Assembly (NCBI GenBank): GCA_026184775.1
Contig: JANCYW010000009.1
Coordinates: 423,413-487,412 of the forward strand
Direction: 5' to 3'
Origin: Cyanidium caldarium
Lineage: Eukaryota; Rhodophyta; Bangiophyceae; Cyanidiales; Cyanidiaceae
DNA length: 64,000 bases
Below the pieces are notes generated by a model that was given only the letters and a program-made list of their open reading frames with translations, made no database searches and was not told the origin of the DNA. Of this stretch, positions 34,336 through 43,734 are shown in pieces; position 1 is the stretch's first letter; every line of letters begins with the position of its first letter. The position numbers and the translations under genes were made by a program.

Positions 34336-36741
34336 ATGGAAGCAGATTCGAATGCAGTCTGCACGAAGAATGTCACTCAGACGGCTTCCGACGTGCACTT
34401 GGTGGTGGTGGTGCACGGCGTGGGTGACCAGTTCGCCAACAACAGTTTCGTGACCTCGCTGGAGAAGTGCACCGCGGCGTTGAGCCGGCTGGTGGAGCGG
34501 CAGTGGCAACACCTAGAGCAGGCGATACCGCCGGTGCACGGCGCGACGGTCGTGTTGCCGCCGGTGGCGGTGCGCTGGATCGAGTGGCACTCCAAGCTGC
34601 AGTACAAGTACGGCTGGAACCACTTGGTGGAGCGGGTGACGCCGCCCGGCATCGAGGAGGTGCGGCGGGTGATGCGGGAGACGTTTGGGGACATTGTGCT
34701 GTTCCTGTCGCCGCGGTGGCATCGGCTCATCCTACGCGAAGTAGCGCAAGAGCTGGAGCTGTGTTATCGGGTGTTTATAGCGGAGCTGCGGGCTGCCGGA
34801 CGCCAACCGGTGGTGCACGTGTCGTTGCTGTGCCACTCGCTGGGCGCGATCGTGGCGTTTGATCTGCTGCGGGACCCCGCGCAACGACAGCGGTTGAGTT
34901 TCACAGTAGAGCATGTGTTCTGCTGCGGCTCGCCGCTGGGCGCTTACCTGTCGCTGATCGATTCGGGCGAGCAGCTGGCGCAGGAGTGGTTGGTGGAGCC
35001 GTGTGGCCGCGGGTGCGGCCGTTACGGATGTGGGGATGCGGCGAAGGCCACGGCTTCAGGGACGCGTCACCTGCGATGCGACCGGCCGCGCTTCTACAAT
35101 TTGATGCATCCGCTGGACCCGGCAGCGTTTCGGGTGGAACCGTGGTTGGACGGTCGGTTTGCGGTAGAGGAGAGCGTGGAGTTGCCGCTGCCCCGACGGC
35201 CGCGGTGGCCAGCGCGAGCAGTGCCGTCCACTCTGAATGGGGCAGCGCATGCTACTACGTCTAGCGCCATTGACGAGCGTGCCGAGCAACGCAGCCGTGC
35301 CGCGGTCGAGCGGCAGCTGCAACCGGGATATTCCAGTTCCGACTCGGAGCGGCGCTCGCCGCGCGTGTCGTCGTCGGCATCGGACGCGGAGCCGGAGACG
35401 TGGCCGGCGGCGCGGCTGCCGTTGCGTCGTTCGCTCTCGGTGTCGCGATTGACCTGCTTGGAGCGGGATGAGAGCACTGCAGACGATCCGTTCGCAGCCG
35501 CCGGAATCGGCGCCCTCATGAAGGGCAGCGTTGGCGTCGGGCTGTCGCGCTCGGCCTCCAATCCGGATTTCGCGGTGCCGCTGCAGAGCGATGTGGTCGC
35601 CGATGGCGAAGAGCGTGGCGGCGGCCACGATAGCAACCGCTGGGAGCAGGTGCATTCGCGGCTATCGCTGGTGGCGGAGCATCGGAATGAGCGGTCGGCG
35701 CAGCATCGGCGACGACTGCGGGAGGCGCGGGCCAAAGCCGCGGCCTTGGCAGCCAGTCGGGCGTCGCCCGCCGTTGCGGCGCCCCGCGCCACCACCGCCG
35801 AGGTGCCAGAACTGCCGACCGCCGCGCTGGCGGGCGGTGATACCTCCGCCGCCGAGCGCGCTCCCGGCGAGCGATGTTTTCGTCGCCTCGACTATGTGGT
35901 GCATGATCCGCAAGTGGCGCGCTCGGGACGCGTGTGGCAATTCGTGCAGTGTCTGCGCTCGCACGCCTGTTACTGGACCAACAACGAGGTGGCCGCTTTC
36001 ATCGTCAACGTGGTGTGCGACAGCGTCGAGCGGCCGGTGGGCGTATTCGATCCCAGCGTCACCCCGGATGCCGGATTGGTGCCGCTGGGTATGGCAGGCG
36101 AGGACGACACGGACGGGACGACGTTGCTGCCAACGCCCCGGAGCGACTCGGGCACCAAAACAGCACCCGGGGCGAAGGTGGCGCTGGAACCCACCGACGC
36201 TTATGCGTGGGCGTGGTTCACGGAGCGGAATGGAGCGGTTTCCGCCGGGGCCACGCCGGGGCACCCAGGATCGACGGCGGACGCCGCCCGACCATCGGGC
36301 GCTCGTCATCGCGCACGCGCCTCTGATAGCACGGACGCGGGGCGCTGGTCCGCCAGCTGCGGCAGCGACGCCTCCGATGAGCTGGGGCGCGCTGCCCGCT
36401 GCGTCGTCACCGCCGAGCTGAATCGCGCGCCCTGTTATCGTCGGGCATTCACCCCGCCGCTGCCGCGACAGCCGCCGGACCGCGGCAGCCCGTTTCCCGC
36501 CCTGCGTCCCGACGGGCCCGGCGGGGCGCGCGTCTCGGCCGGCCTGCTGGTGGGTGACTCGGCGCCGAAAGTGTTGCGGGTGTTCAGCGACTGGTTGGAG
36601 CGGCTGGTGGTGCAGGGGCGTTGGGTGGCGGCGCTGATGTTGGTGATGAGCGCGGTGCTGGTGCTGACGGTGCCGCTGACGGCGATGCTGGTGTTGGTGT
36701 TGCAGCGCCTCTACCTGGTGGCGACGTGGACACCACGATGA
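34336..36741 (+). CDS. DDHD-domain phospholipase A1 family protein
   Basis: 801 residues. The N-terminal lipase half has VVVVHGVGDQ (about 20-29) and the nucleophile element LLCHSLGAIVAFDLL with Ser near 169, as in intracellular PA-preferring phospholipase A1 (DDHD1/DDHD2/Sec23IP). A long Ser/Arg/Pro-rich linker (about 280-510) follows. The DDHD-type segment begins RRLDYVVHDP (about 515) and includes LRSHACYWTNNEVAAFIVNVV. A strongly hydrophobic helix at about 760-785 near the C-terminus is not standard for the family and suggests tail anchoring. The first in-frame ATG was chosen. Confidence 0.83.
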   Translation: MEADSNAVCTKNVTQTASDVHLVVVVHGVGDQFANNSFVTSLEKCTAALSRLVERQWQHLEQAIPPVHGATVVLPPVAVRWIEWHSKLQYKYGWNHLVERVTPPGIEEVRRVMRETFGDIVLFLSPRWHRLILREVAQELELCYRVFIAELRAAGRQPVVHVSLLCHSLGAIVAFDLLRDPAQRQRLSFTVEHVFCCGSPLGAYLSLIDSGEQLAQEWLVEPCGRGCGRYGCGDAAKATASGTRHLRCDRPRFYNLMHPLDPAAFRVEPWLDGRFAVEESVELPLPRRPRWPARAVPSTLNGAAHATTSSAIDERAEQRSRAAVERQLQPGYSSSDSERRSPRVSSSASDAEPETWPAARLPLRRSLSVSRLTCLERDESTADDPFAAAGIGALMKGSVGVGLSRSASNPDFAVPLQSDVVADGEERGGGHDSNRWEQVHSRLSLVAEHRNERSAQHRRRLREARAKAAALAASRASPAVAAPRATTAEVPELPTAALAGGDTSAAERAPGERCFRRLDYVVHDPQVARSGRVWQFVQCLRSHACYWTNNEVAAFIVNVVCDSVERPVGVFDPSVTPDAGLVPLGMAGEDDTDGTTLLPTPRSDSGTKTAPGAKVALEPTDAYAWAWFTERNGAVSAGATPGHPGSTADAARPSGARHRARASDSTDAGRWSASCGSDASDELGRAARCVVTAELNRAPCYRRAFTPPLPRQPPDRGSPFPALRPDGPGGARVSAGLLVGDSAPKVLRVFSDWLERLVVQGRWVAALMLVMSAVLVLTVPLTAMLVLVLQRLYLVATWTPR

Positions 36742-36839
36742 GTTGGGTGGAAGCTGGCGAGCAGTGCGGCAGTAAACCTGCATGGATCCAGTGTGCAAAC
36801 CGCGACTGGCTACCTGCTGTTCCGTTCTTCGGCGGCGGG

Positions 36840-37682
36840 TCACCGCTCCGATTCTTTCGCTAACGTCAGCCTAGTCCAGTCGGCGCGCACGGAGTAGTGC
36901 TGAGCGTCCGCCGCTGCCAGCCAGCCCGGATCGGTCTTACAGGGTGGTCGAGATGCGCCGTCGCCCGCCTCCTCCGGTCCGGTCGTGGAGGCAGGCGGCC
37001 GCACCGTGGCGATGCGTGCCGAGCACGGGTGACACGGCTCGGCCGACACGACGCCGGCCGCAAAATGCGTTTCCAGCAAACAGCACACCTCGGCAGCACT
37101 ATCGGCGCACTGCAGCAGCTGCCGCGACACCATATCGGTCGATACCATGTTCAACGCGACCGCTCGCTCCAGCCAGCATATCAGCGGATCCCAAAAGCCG
37201 TCCACATTGTATAACACAATCGGCTTGTTGTGAAAGGCGAGCTGACGCCAGGACAACACCTCGGCCAGCTCCTCCAACGTGCCCAACCCACCAGGGAGCG
37301 CTATGTAGGCGTCGGCCTCGCGGTACAGACCGTGTTTGCGCTCGCTCATGTCCGCCACCACCTTCACCCGCTCGAGTCGCGGGTGGCAGTTTTGCTCGGT
37401 GAACACGTCCAGAATCACCGCATCGACCGCGCCGCCAGCATCCAGCCCGCCGTCGGTGAGACTGCCCATCAGTCCGTGTCGACCGCCGCCGTTGCGTTGC
37501 ACCCAGCCGCGGCGCGCAATCTCCCGTCCGAGCGCGTACGCCGCCTGTTGGTACGGCAGCGGCACGCGGTCCGACGACGAGGCATAACAGGTGATGATGC
37601 GGTTTGCGGACACGGCCGCCTCGGTGTCGTGGCGGTAGTGGTGGTGGTGCAGGTGTTTCCGCTGCCGGCGCGGAGAGGACAT
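36840..37682 (-). CDS. LOG-family cytokinin riboside 5'-monophosphate phosphoribohydrolase
   Basis: 280 residues; the LOG/YvdD Rossmann-like fold. In plants and bacteria LOG releases free cytokinin base from its ribotide; in other lineages it acts as a general nucleotide 5'-monophosphate hydrolase. Key motifs: CYASSSDRVPLPYQ at the start of the fold, the GGGRHGLMG loop, ADMSERKHGLYREADAYIALPGGLGTLEE with the PGGxGTxxE motif at about 128-137, and LAFHNKPIVLYNVDGFWDPL. The C-terminal ~50 residues are a low-complexity Pro/Ala tail. The His-rich N-terminus (RKHLHHHHYRHD) is odd. Specific cytokinin activity is not proven from sequence. Confidence 0.85.
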   Translation of the reverse strand: MSSPRRQRKHLHHHHYRHDTEAAVSANRIITCYASSSDRVPLPYQQAAYALGREIARRGWVQRNGGGRHGLMGSLTDGGLDAGGAVDAVILDVFTEQNCHPRLERVKVVADMSERKHGLYREADAYIALPGGLGTLEELAEVLSWRQLAFHNKPIVLYNVDGFWDPLICWLERAVALNMVSTDMVSRQLLQCADSAAEVCCLLETHFAAGVVSAEPCHPCSARIATVRPPASTTGPEEAGDGASRPPCKTDPGWLAAADAQHYSVRADWTRLTLAKESER

Positions 37683-38256
37683 TCGAGGGAGGGAGGGTGA
37701 TGCAGATCGCGCAAAAGGCAGGTCCCGTCCGATGAAAACGTCTGGGATCGTCGACCGCGCAACGAAGTGGACAGCCCAGTGCGGCGTCGTTCTGTCGATA
37801 CTCACGCTTACCACTTTCGTCCTGCGCTCTGACGTCTCCTCCTCAGAGGCACTTTCTGGGTGCTCACACCGCTCGGACGAGCCGAGCGCGAATCCGCCGG
37901 GGCGTCGTTCCCGCCTCGAAGCGCGAGCGTGAAAACGTGCCCTTTCCGTGTGAGCATCGCCTCCGGTGGAGCGTCCAACGCAGTGACGAGAGGCGAGCGA
38001 GCGGGTAGAGAAGTCTGTGGACGCACGCCTTTCTTGGAGGACGAGAGCGAGCGGGAACGCCAGGGTCGCGATGACCGGCTTTATCCTCTCGACGAGCGTG
38101 TGGAGGCGGCCACGCCGCTGCGGGTCGATCGACTCGCCAGGTGGATGTCCCGCACGACGCGGAAACATAGCTTCCCCGTCACGCCTGGCATTTCCGTTGC
38201 CCAGCACGCTCACTAGAGCTCGCAGAGCGATCAGAAGGCGGTATCGCCTGGTCGCG
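37683..38256. promoter_or_regulatory. 574-bp divergent intergenic region (LOG / small membrane protein)
   Basis: I see no supported gene. Open frames here on both strands are Arg/Ser-rich and lack family motifs. Presumed promoter of both neighbours. Confidence 0.4.
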
Positions 38257-38772
38257 ATGGATCCGTCGCTGGTCGGCCAGGTGGGCGTGTACGCCAAACA
38301 CGACGCTTGGGTGCACCTGCAGTATGTGGTGATTATTGGCGTGTTGGGTGTGATCGGCATGCAAGTGAATCGAGTGCCGTTCCCGGTAGGTCAGCGCTGG
38401 CAGCTGTCGGCGCGCGATCGCGAGGGACGCCTGCCCTACTTCGCCGACGATGTGTCCGAGGCGGCGACGGAGGAGGAGGAGAGGGAGGAGGCGCGAGCGA
38501 GCGAGCCGGTAGCGACACTGCCGCCGCGCATATGGCGTGACGAAGACGAGTGGCGGGTGCCGGCGGCACCGGTGCGACGCCCGTCATCGCCGACGACGTC
38601 GCTGGAGGGCGGGCCGGCGGATCCGCCGGCGGAGATGCGGGATTTGGACACCGACACCGAGACGCCGTGGATCATATCATCGCCAACGCACCCGAACGAA
38701 GATGCGGATGACAAGGCGCGTCTGTGGAGCCGTCACCCAACCGATAGGGAACTGCCGCCTCCCTCTCGATGA
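38257..38772 (+). CDS. Small single-pass membrane protein, unrecognised
   Basis: 171 residues, not recognised. One hydrophobic segment near the N-terminus (about 24-40, YVVIIGVLGVIGMQV) is followed by a conserved-looking RVPFPVGQRWQL turn. The rest is an acidic, Pro/Ser-rich tail with an EEEEREEAR run. There is no cleavable signal peptide, so it may be anchored in a membrane with the tail exposed. The compact start (MDPSLVGQVGVYAKHDAW) and the convergent junction of 103 bp with DUF1995 support a real gene. Confidence 0.6.
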   Translation: MDPSLVGQVGVYAKHDAWVHLQYVVIIGVLGVIGMQVNRVPFPVGQRWQLSARDREGRLPYFADDVSEAATEEEEREEARASEPVATLPPRIWRDEDEWRVPAAPVRRPSSPTTSLEGGPADPPAEMRDLDTDTETPWIISSPTHPNEDADDKARLWSRHPTDRELPPPSR

Positions 38773-38875
38773 TGGTTGATGCCGTCGTCGTCGTCGTCTC
38801 CGGAAAAAAATTCCTGCCCATTATCTGATCCGGTTCACTTTACATCCCGAGCACGTGCGCTCGCAACCCCCACTT

Positions 38876-40219
38876 CTACTGTCGCCACTTGTCCGAGGCG
38901 TTGCGTTGGGCGTCTTCGCGCTCCCACCAGTTCAGCAACCGCGCGTCACTGCGTCGCAGCAGGCCGAACAGATTTTTCGGCGACGGCGACGACTGCTGCG
39001 GCTCATCCAGCTGCAACGCGGCGGTGAGCGTCTCGCGAAACTCGCGCATCGTGGGGCGTCGTTCGGCGTCGGCCACCGGTCGATACGCACCGCTGCCGGT
39101 ATCCAGCAACATCTGATACGGCTCCGGGTAGACGCGGAAGAGCGCCCCTTGGAATTGGATGAGGTAGGGCGGGCGCGACAGCGATTTGGTGTAGGTGCGG
39201 TTGCGCAGGTAATACACCGGGAGCACATGCGAGAGGAAGCGGTCGTGCAGCGCCTTGGACGGGAACGCCGGTAGTCCCAGGTCGGCGCGAGCCATATCCA
39301 GCTGCACATTGAACAGGATGACCGGGCGCGGGTGTGCACGGTGGCGATCGGCTTGGCGAACGCGCTCCACCAGCTGCTCCGCCTCGGGCAGTTCCTGGCT
39401 GGAGGCCGCCACCACCACAAACAAATCGTCATCATCCTGCACCGCCTCGATGAGCGCACCACCACCGTCGCCCTTGGTGTTGGCGCGCAGCAGCCGTTGA
39501 AAGAGGTTGCCGGCCTCGTGACCGCTGCGCAGCGCCGCCAGGCGAATGCGTCGCCGGTGGCGCTCCTCGGGGTTCATCATGGCGAGCAGCGCGTCGGCGT
39601 GTTGCGATACGGCGCGGTTGCGTTCGATCATGTCCGGCAGCAGCACCGTCGCCCGCTGCAGCGGCACCCGCTCCGCGGCCGGGGCGCCGTCGGGCGACGC
39701 GGCCGTTTCGGCGTCGATGAGCCGCTTGCAAAACTCCAGCGCCAACCGGGTGTTGGCGTCGATCAGCTCGTCGGCCGATAAACGCGGCGACGCCAACACC
39801 TCGGCCGACAGCGGCGGAAAGTCTATTTCCAGCAGTCGCTCACCCCGCCCCACCGCCACCTGCACCGCCCGCACACACTGCCCCAGCGCCTCGTGAAACG
39901 AGGCCGGCGGCGGACGATGGGAGGAGAAACCGGCCGCGGAGGCCGGTCTGCGAGTATCGGCCGGTGTTGACCGCACCGGTCTTCCCGAACTCGACGACTG
40001 CCACGAACGCCAACAAGGCCGGCGGTGCGACACGTCGGGCGACGTCCACTCGGCGATCCGGTGAAGAGAGCGGGTCGGCGCCGAATTCAAACCCCTCACC
40101 CTCGACCTGCTCCTCAAACGTGACGGCACCACCGACCCCACAAAACCGACGCTTGAACTTGCCGTCCGACCCGTCTGCACACCCAACTCCATGCTCTTGT
40201 GTCGGGAAGTGGTGTCCAT
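38876..40219 (-). CDS. DUF1995 (LPA3-like) plastid protein
   Basis: 447 residues. The Ser/Arg-rich N-terminal ~90 residues look like a plastid transit peptide (Phe in GFVGSVVP near 27). The DUF1995 domain follows: SFHEALGQCVRAVQVAVGRGERLLEIDFPP, LSADELIDANTRLALEFCKRL, VLLPD, DDDLFVVVAASSQELPEAEQLVERV, VILFNVQLD and FLSHVLPVYYLRNRTY. In plants, DUF1995 proteins include LPA3, which helps photosystem II assembly, but the biochemical role is not settled. It diverges from the plastid PGK gene, with 271 bp between the start codons. Confidence 0.82.
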   Translation of the reverse strand: MDTTSRHKSMELGVQTGRTASSSVGFVGSVVPSRLRSRSRVRGLNSAPTRSLHRIAEWTSPDVSHRRPCWRSWQSSSSGRPVRSTPADTRRPASAAGFSSHRPPPASFHEALGQCVRAVQVAVGRGERLLEIDFPPLSAEVLASPRLSADELIDANTRLALEFCKRLIDAETAASPDGAPAAERVPLQRATVLLPDMIERNRAVSQHADALLAMMNPEERHRRRIRLAALRSGHEAGNLFQRLLRANTKGDGGGALIEAVQDDDDLFVVVAASSQELPEAEQLVERVRQADRHRAHPRPVILFNVQLDMARADLGLPAFPSKALHDRFLSHVLPVYYLRNRTYTKSLSRPPYLIQFQGALFRVYPEPYQMLLDTGSGAYRPVADAERRPTMREFRETLTAALQLDEPQQSSPSPKNLFGLLRRSDARLLNWWEREDAQRNASDKWRQ

Positions 40220-40490
40220 CGTTCACGCAGACGACCGAGGACACGGTCCTTCCGCGGGGTGCCGCTGAGTGGCCCATCGCGCGCGATCGCGCATGTTGGC
40301 CGTGCGTGCGCGCGCGCGCGACGAGAACGTGCGGCGCTGGTGACCTCGCCGCGCGATGCCGCAGCGCGCTCGTCGTAGATCGGTGGGGGCACTTTCGTGT
40401 CCGACCTCGACAGACCGTCCGCCTCCTCTGTAGCACGATTCCGCGGGCGATCGATATCCGTTCGGTGGTGCCATACGCTCTGCAAAGATC

Positions 40491-41915
40491 ATGTACGCGT
40501 TTGTGAGTGGTTTGGTGGGTGGTGCGCAGGCGCGTCGGGGCGCGGCGCGCTGGACGGCGACTGCCTCGAGCCGTGCTCGTCGCTGGGCGGTCACGGCGCC
40601 GGGTGCGTTTGTGGGTCGGCCGCTACGCCGCGCGGCCGACGTCCCCAAGTTGGACGCCACGGCGGCGTCGCGGGCGTTGGCGACGGAGATGAACTCGGCG
40701 ACGACGGCGACTGGGCGGGCCAAGTCCATCAGCGACCTGAGCGATGCGGACCTGCGGGGCAAGCGAGTGTTGGTGCGCTCCGATCTGAACGTGCCGCTAG
40801 ACGGCAAGCGCATCACCGACGACACGCGGGTGCGGGCGTCGGTGCCCACCATCAAGTACTTGGTGGACAAGGGCGCCAAGGTGCTGGTGTCGTCGCATCT
40901 GGGTCGTCCCAAGGGCGGTTTCGAGGACAGGTATTCGTTGGCGCCGGTGGCGGAGCGCCTCGGTCAGCTGCTGGGCAAGCCGGTACGCATGGCCAGCGAC
41001 TGCGTGGGCGACGCGGTGGCGTCAGAAGTGTCGCGCCTCAACCCCGGCGATGTACTGTTGCTGGAGAATGTGCGCTTCTACCCGGAGGAGGAGAAGAACG
41101 ACGACGGTTTCGCGCAGCGTCTGGCGGCGCACGCCGACCTCTACGTGAATGACGCGTTCGGCACGGCGCACCGCGCCCACGCCTCCACCGCGGGGGTGAC
41201 CAAGTACCTGAAGCCGGCCGTGGCCGGTTTCCTGCTGGAGAAGGAGCTGGATTACCTGGCCGGCGCCATCGACAACCCGAAGCGCCCGTTTGCGGCCATC
41301 GTGGGCGGCTCCAAGGTGAGCACCAAGATCGGCGTGCTGGACAAGCTGATGGAGAAGTGCGACACGATTATTATCGGCGGCGGCATGGTGTTCACCTTTT
41401 TGCGCGCGCAGGGCCTCTCCACCGGCAGCTCGCTGGTGGAGGAGGACAAGGTGGAGCTGGCGCGCACCGTAGAGAACCAGGCGCGCCAGCGCGGCGTGCA
41501 ACTGATGCTGCCGACCGATGTGATCGTCGCCGACAAGTTCGACAACGAGGCGCAGACGCAGGTGGTGCCGGTGAGCGCCATCCCCGACGGTTGGATGGGG
41601 CTGGACGTGGGTCCGGAGTCCACCGCCATGATCGTGGACAAGCTGCGCGGCATGGCCACGGTGCTGTGGAACGGGCCGATGGGCGTGTTCGAGATGCCCA
41701 ACTTTGCCAAGGGCACCTTTGCGGTGGCCGACACGCTCGCCGAGATCACCAAGAACGGCTGCGTCACCATTGTGGGTGGCGGCGATTCTGTGGCGGCCAT
41801 GGAGCAGTCAGGCAAGGCCGATCAGGTGTCGCACATCTCCACCGGCGGCGGTGCGGCGTTGGAGTTGATCGAGGGCCGCGTCCTGCCCGGGGTAGCCGCT
41901 CTGGACCGGGCGTAG
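40491..41915 (+). CDS. PGK: Phosphoglycerate kinase, plastid-targeted
   Basis: 474 residues. Residues 1-75 form an Arg/Ala/Ser-rich transit peptide beginning [11 protein letters not shown] with Phe at position 4. The mature enzyme is complete: [27 protein letters not shown], the SSHLGRPKG substrate loop, [48 protein letters not shown] and [11 protein letters not shown] with [13 protein letters not shown] at the C-terminus. It interconverts 1,3-bisphosphoglycerate and 3-phosphoglycerate in the Calvin cycle/plastid glycolysis. The sequence is close to cyanobacterial/plastid PGKs. Confidence 0.96.
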   Translation: MYAFVSGLVGGAQARRGAARWTATASSRARRWAVTAPGAFVGRPLRRAADVPKLDATAASRALATEMNSATTATGRAKSISDLSDADLRGKRVLVRSDLNVPLDGKRITDDTRVRASVPTIKYLVDKGAKVLVSSHLGRPKGGFEDRYSLAPVAERLGQLLGKPVRMASDCVGDAVASEVSRLNPGDVLLLENVRFYPEEEKNDDGFAQRLAAHADLYVNDAFGTAHRAHASTAGVTKYLKPAVAGFLLEKELDYLAGAIDNPKRPFAAIVGGSKVSTKIGVLDKLMEKCDTIIIGGGMVFTFLRAQGLSTGSSLVEEDKVELARTVENQARQRGVQLMLPTDVIVADKFDNEAQTQVVPVSAIPDGWMGLDVGPESTAMIVDKLRGMATVLWNGPMGVFEMPNFAKGTFAVADTLAEITKNGCVTIVGGGDSVAAMEQSGKADQVSHISTGGGAALELIEGRVLPGVAALDRA

Positions 41916-42127
41916 CGGAGGAGACGCGCGCGCCACCGCCCTGAGAGATACCGCGTAGGAGTGGTGATGTCGTAAAGGAGAAGCATCTTCCCGGTGAGGT
42001 GGTGTCGACGTTGCGCGCGCGGATGGGCACCGCCGAGTGAACGACGGAGACGCGCAGCTGTCGAGACGACTTCGAGCGCATGCGGATGCCAGTGGATGAT
42101 GCTATCTCTCTCACGGCACCATTCTCT

Positions 42128-43312
42128 TCACTGGACCGCGGCGATAAACGCGGCCGTGGCGCTCCATTCGCGTCGCGCCAGCTCCTGTCCCAGATGGGCG
42201 ACGGCGGCGGTGTGCATGACGCGATGCAATTGCGGACAGCCGACGCTGGCCGCCAGGTGCGCCACCTGCTCGAACAGATCGCCGGTGGCGCGCGTCGGTG
42301 GGATGCCTGGTTGTTCCGGCAAGCTGGTGGCCGCCTGGTAATCTACGTACAGCAGCGGCATGCGATCATCTGCCTCGCTCGGCAAAGTCACCACCGTGAC
42401 TTGAGGCACGCCGCCCATGGCGGTGTTTGCCAACGACGCCTGGCGCATCTCCCACGCGCTCGGATCCACCGCCGGCACCAGTTTTCGTTGATGCGGCAGG
42501 GCGGTTGCGCTGCAGGCCACCGGCAGGCCGCGCATCGGCACGCCGGCGTGCACCAGCGCCAGGCTCGCGGCGTTGATCGCCACCGCCAGTTCGCCGCCAT
42601 CGCTCTGCAGCACCTGTACGAAAACGTCCACCACTGCGTGCGGTGGCATCAGGCGCGAGGTGCCACCTGACCGCGCATCGCCTCCGGACAGGATGACGCC
42701 CTCGAACACTTGGCGTATGCGCGCGGCTGCCTCGCGTGACTGGCGCTCGAACTTGCTGGGTCGCGACGCCGAGCCAGCAGTCGAGTCGGGCGGAGCGGAG
42801 ACGTCACCAGCGGCCGCCGCTGCTCGGTGTCGCTGTTGCTGTCGTCGGCGCTGGGCGCGAAACGCCCGCGCCGACGCCGGCGCCGAGGCAAACGACGCCA
42901 CGCTGTACTCGCAGCGCACGCGCCCCATCGCCGTCGCCGGCGGCAGCACGCGCAGCGGTTTCTCCGGCACCCCCGCGCACTCGCCCTCGTCCAGAATTTC
43001 GTCGTTCTCTTCTATTTCCATGGTGTGGACGCGACGACCGGGTCGTCGCGGCGTCCGTCCCGCACTCGCACAACTCTCTAGCGCCGCCGCCGTCGAAGCC
43101 GCCAACAACGACTGATAAACACTACCGCCCCCACCTGGCGGTTCCAGCGGCCCGTACACCGCTACCAGCACGCGCGTCTGACCCTGCTCGACGTAGGCGC
43201 TCCCGTCGGCACCGCTCACCGTCCCCAGTTCCACGGTGAGCCGGCGCACCTCGCCCTCCCGTCGACCGTCCAGTCGCAGTCCGTCGCCGCTAAGCAACTC
43301 CGGCACGCCCAT
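42128..43312 (-). CDS. RRP41: Exosome complex RNase PH-like subunit RRP41 (EXOSC4)
   Basis: 394 residues, longer than the usual ~245. It starts MGVPELLSGDGLRLDGRREGEVRRL and ADGSAYVEQGQTRVLVAVYGP, as in RRP41, one of the six ring subunits of the RNA exosome. The family core resumes at CEYSVASFASA and later SRLMPPHAVVDVFVQVLQSDGGELAVAINAASLALVHAGVPM. Two Ala/Arg/Gln-rich insertions (about 65-120 and 145-195) interrupt the RNase PH fold and explain the extra length. The catalytic role is usually lost in eukaryotic RRP41. Confidence 0.85.
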   Translation of the reverse strand: MGVPELLSGDGLRLDGRREGEVRRLTVELGTVSGADGSAYVEQGQTRVLVAVYGPLEPPGGGGSVYQSLLAASTAAALESCASAGRTPRRPGRRVHTMEIEENDEILDEGECAGVPEKPLRVLPPATAMGRVRCEYSVASFASAPASARAFRAQRRRQQQRHRAAAAAGDVSAPPDSTAGSASRPSKFERQSREAAARIRQVFEGVILSGGDARSGGTSRLMPPHAVVDVFVQVLQSDGGELAVAINAASLALVHAGVPMRGLPVACSATALPHQRKLVPAVDPSAWEMRQASLANTAMGGVPQVTVVTLPSEADDRMPLLYVDYQAATSLPEQPGIPPTRATGDLFEQVAHLAASVGCPQLHRVMHTAAVAHLGQELARREWSATAAFIAAVQ

Positions 43313-43527
43313 GGGAAGGAGGCAAGCTATCCGAAGGAGCGATTCTGGCGTTGGTGTTTGTGGCTCTCTCACGTACCGATCGGGTGTTGGCGGTGTGCGC
43401 AACGAGAGCAGCTCTGCAGCGCTTTTCACGTTTGTGACAAATCGCCTGTCACGCCGCTCGCGCTCGTCGGCGCCGGCAACGTCGGCAGGCCGCCGGAAGT
43501 CGTTGCGAGGGCATCCGCGTCGTCGGG

Positions 43528-43560
<33 letters not shown>

Positions 43561-43734
43561 ATCGTGGCCAGCGACGGTGCTGCTCGGGGCCGATACTTGC
43601 AGCGTAGGCGTCGAGCAGAAAGCACCGGTTGTGGGGCGCGTGTGGTGACGGAAGTGATCGACAGCGACAACGGGAGCGGGAAGGGAGCGCGAGCGTCCCT
43701 GCTAGTCGAGAGAACCCACCGAGGCACCGACGGG
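43313..43734. promoter_or_regulatory. 422-bp divergent intergenic region with (CT)n-(GT)n tract
   Basis: Region between RRP41 and the poly(A)-binding protein. It holds a (CT)n tract at 43528-43542 directly joined to a (GT)n tract at 43542-43559. No gene supported. Confidence 0.5.
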
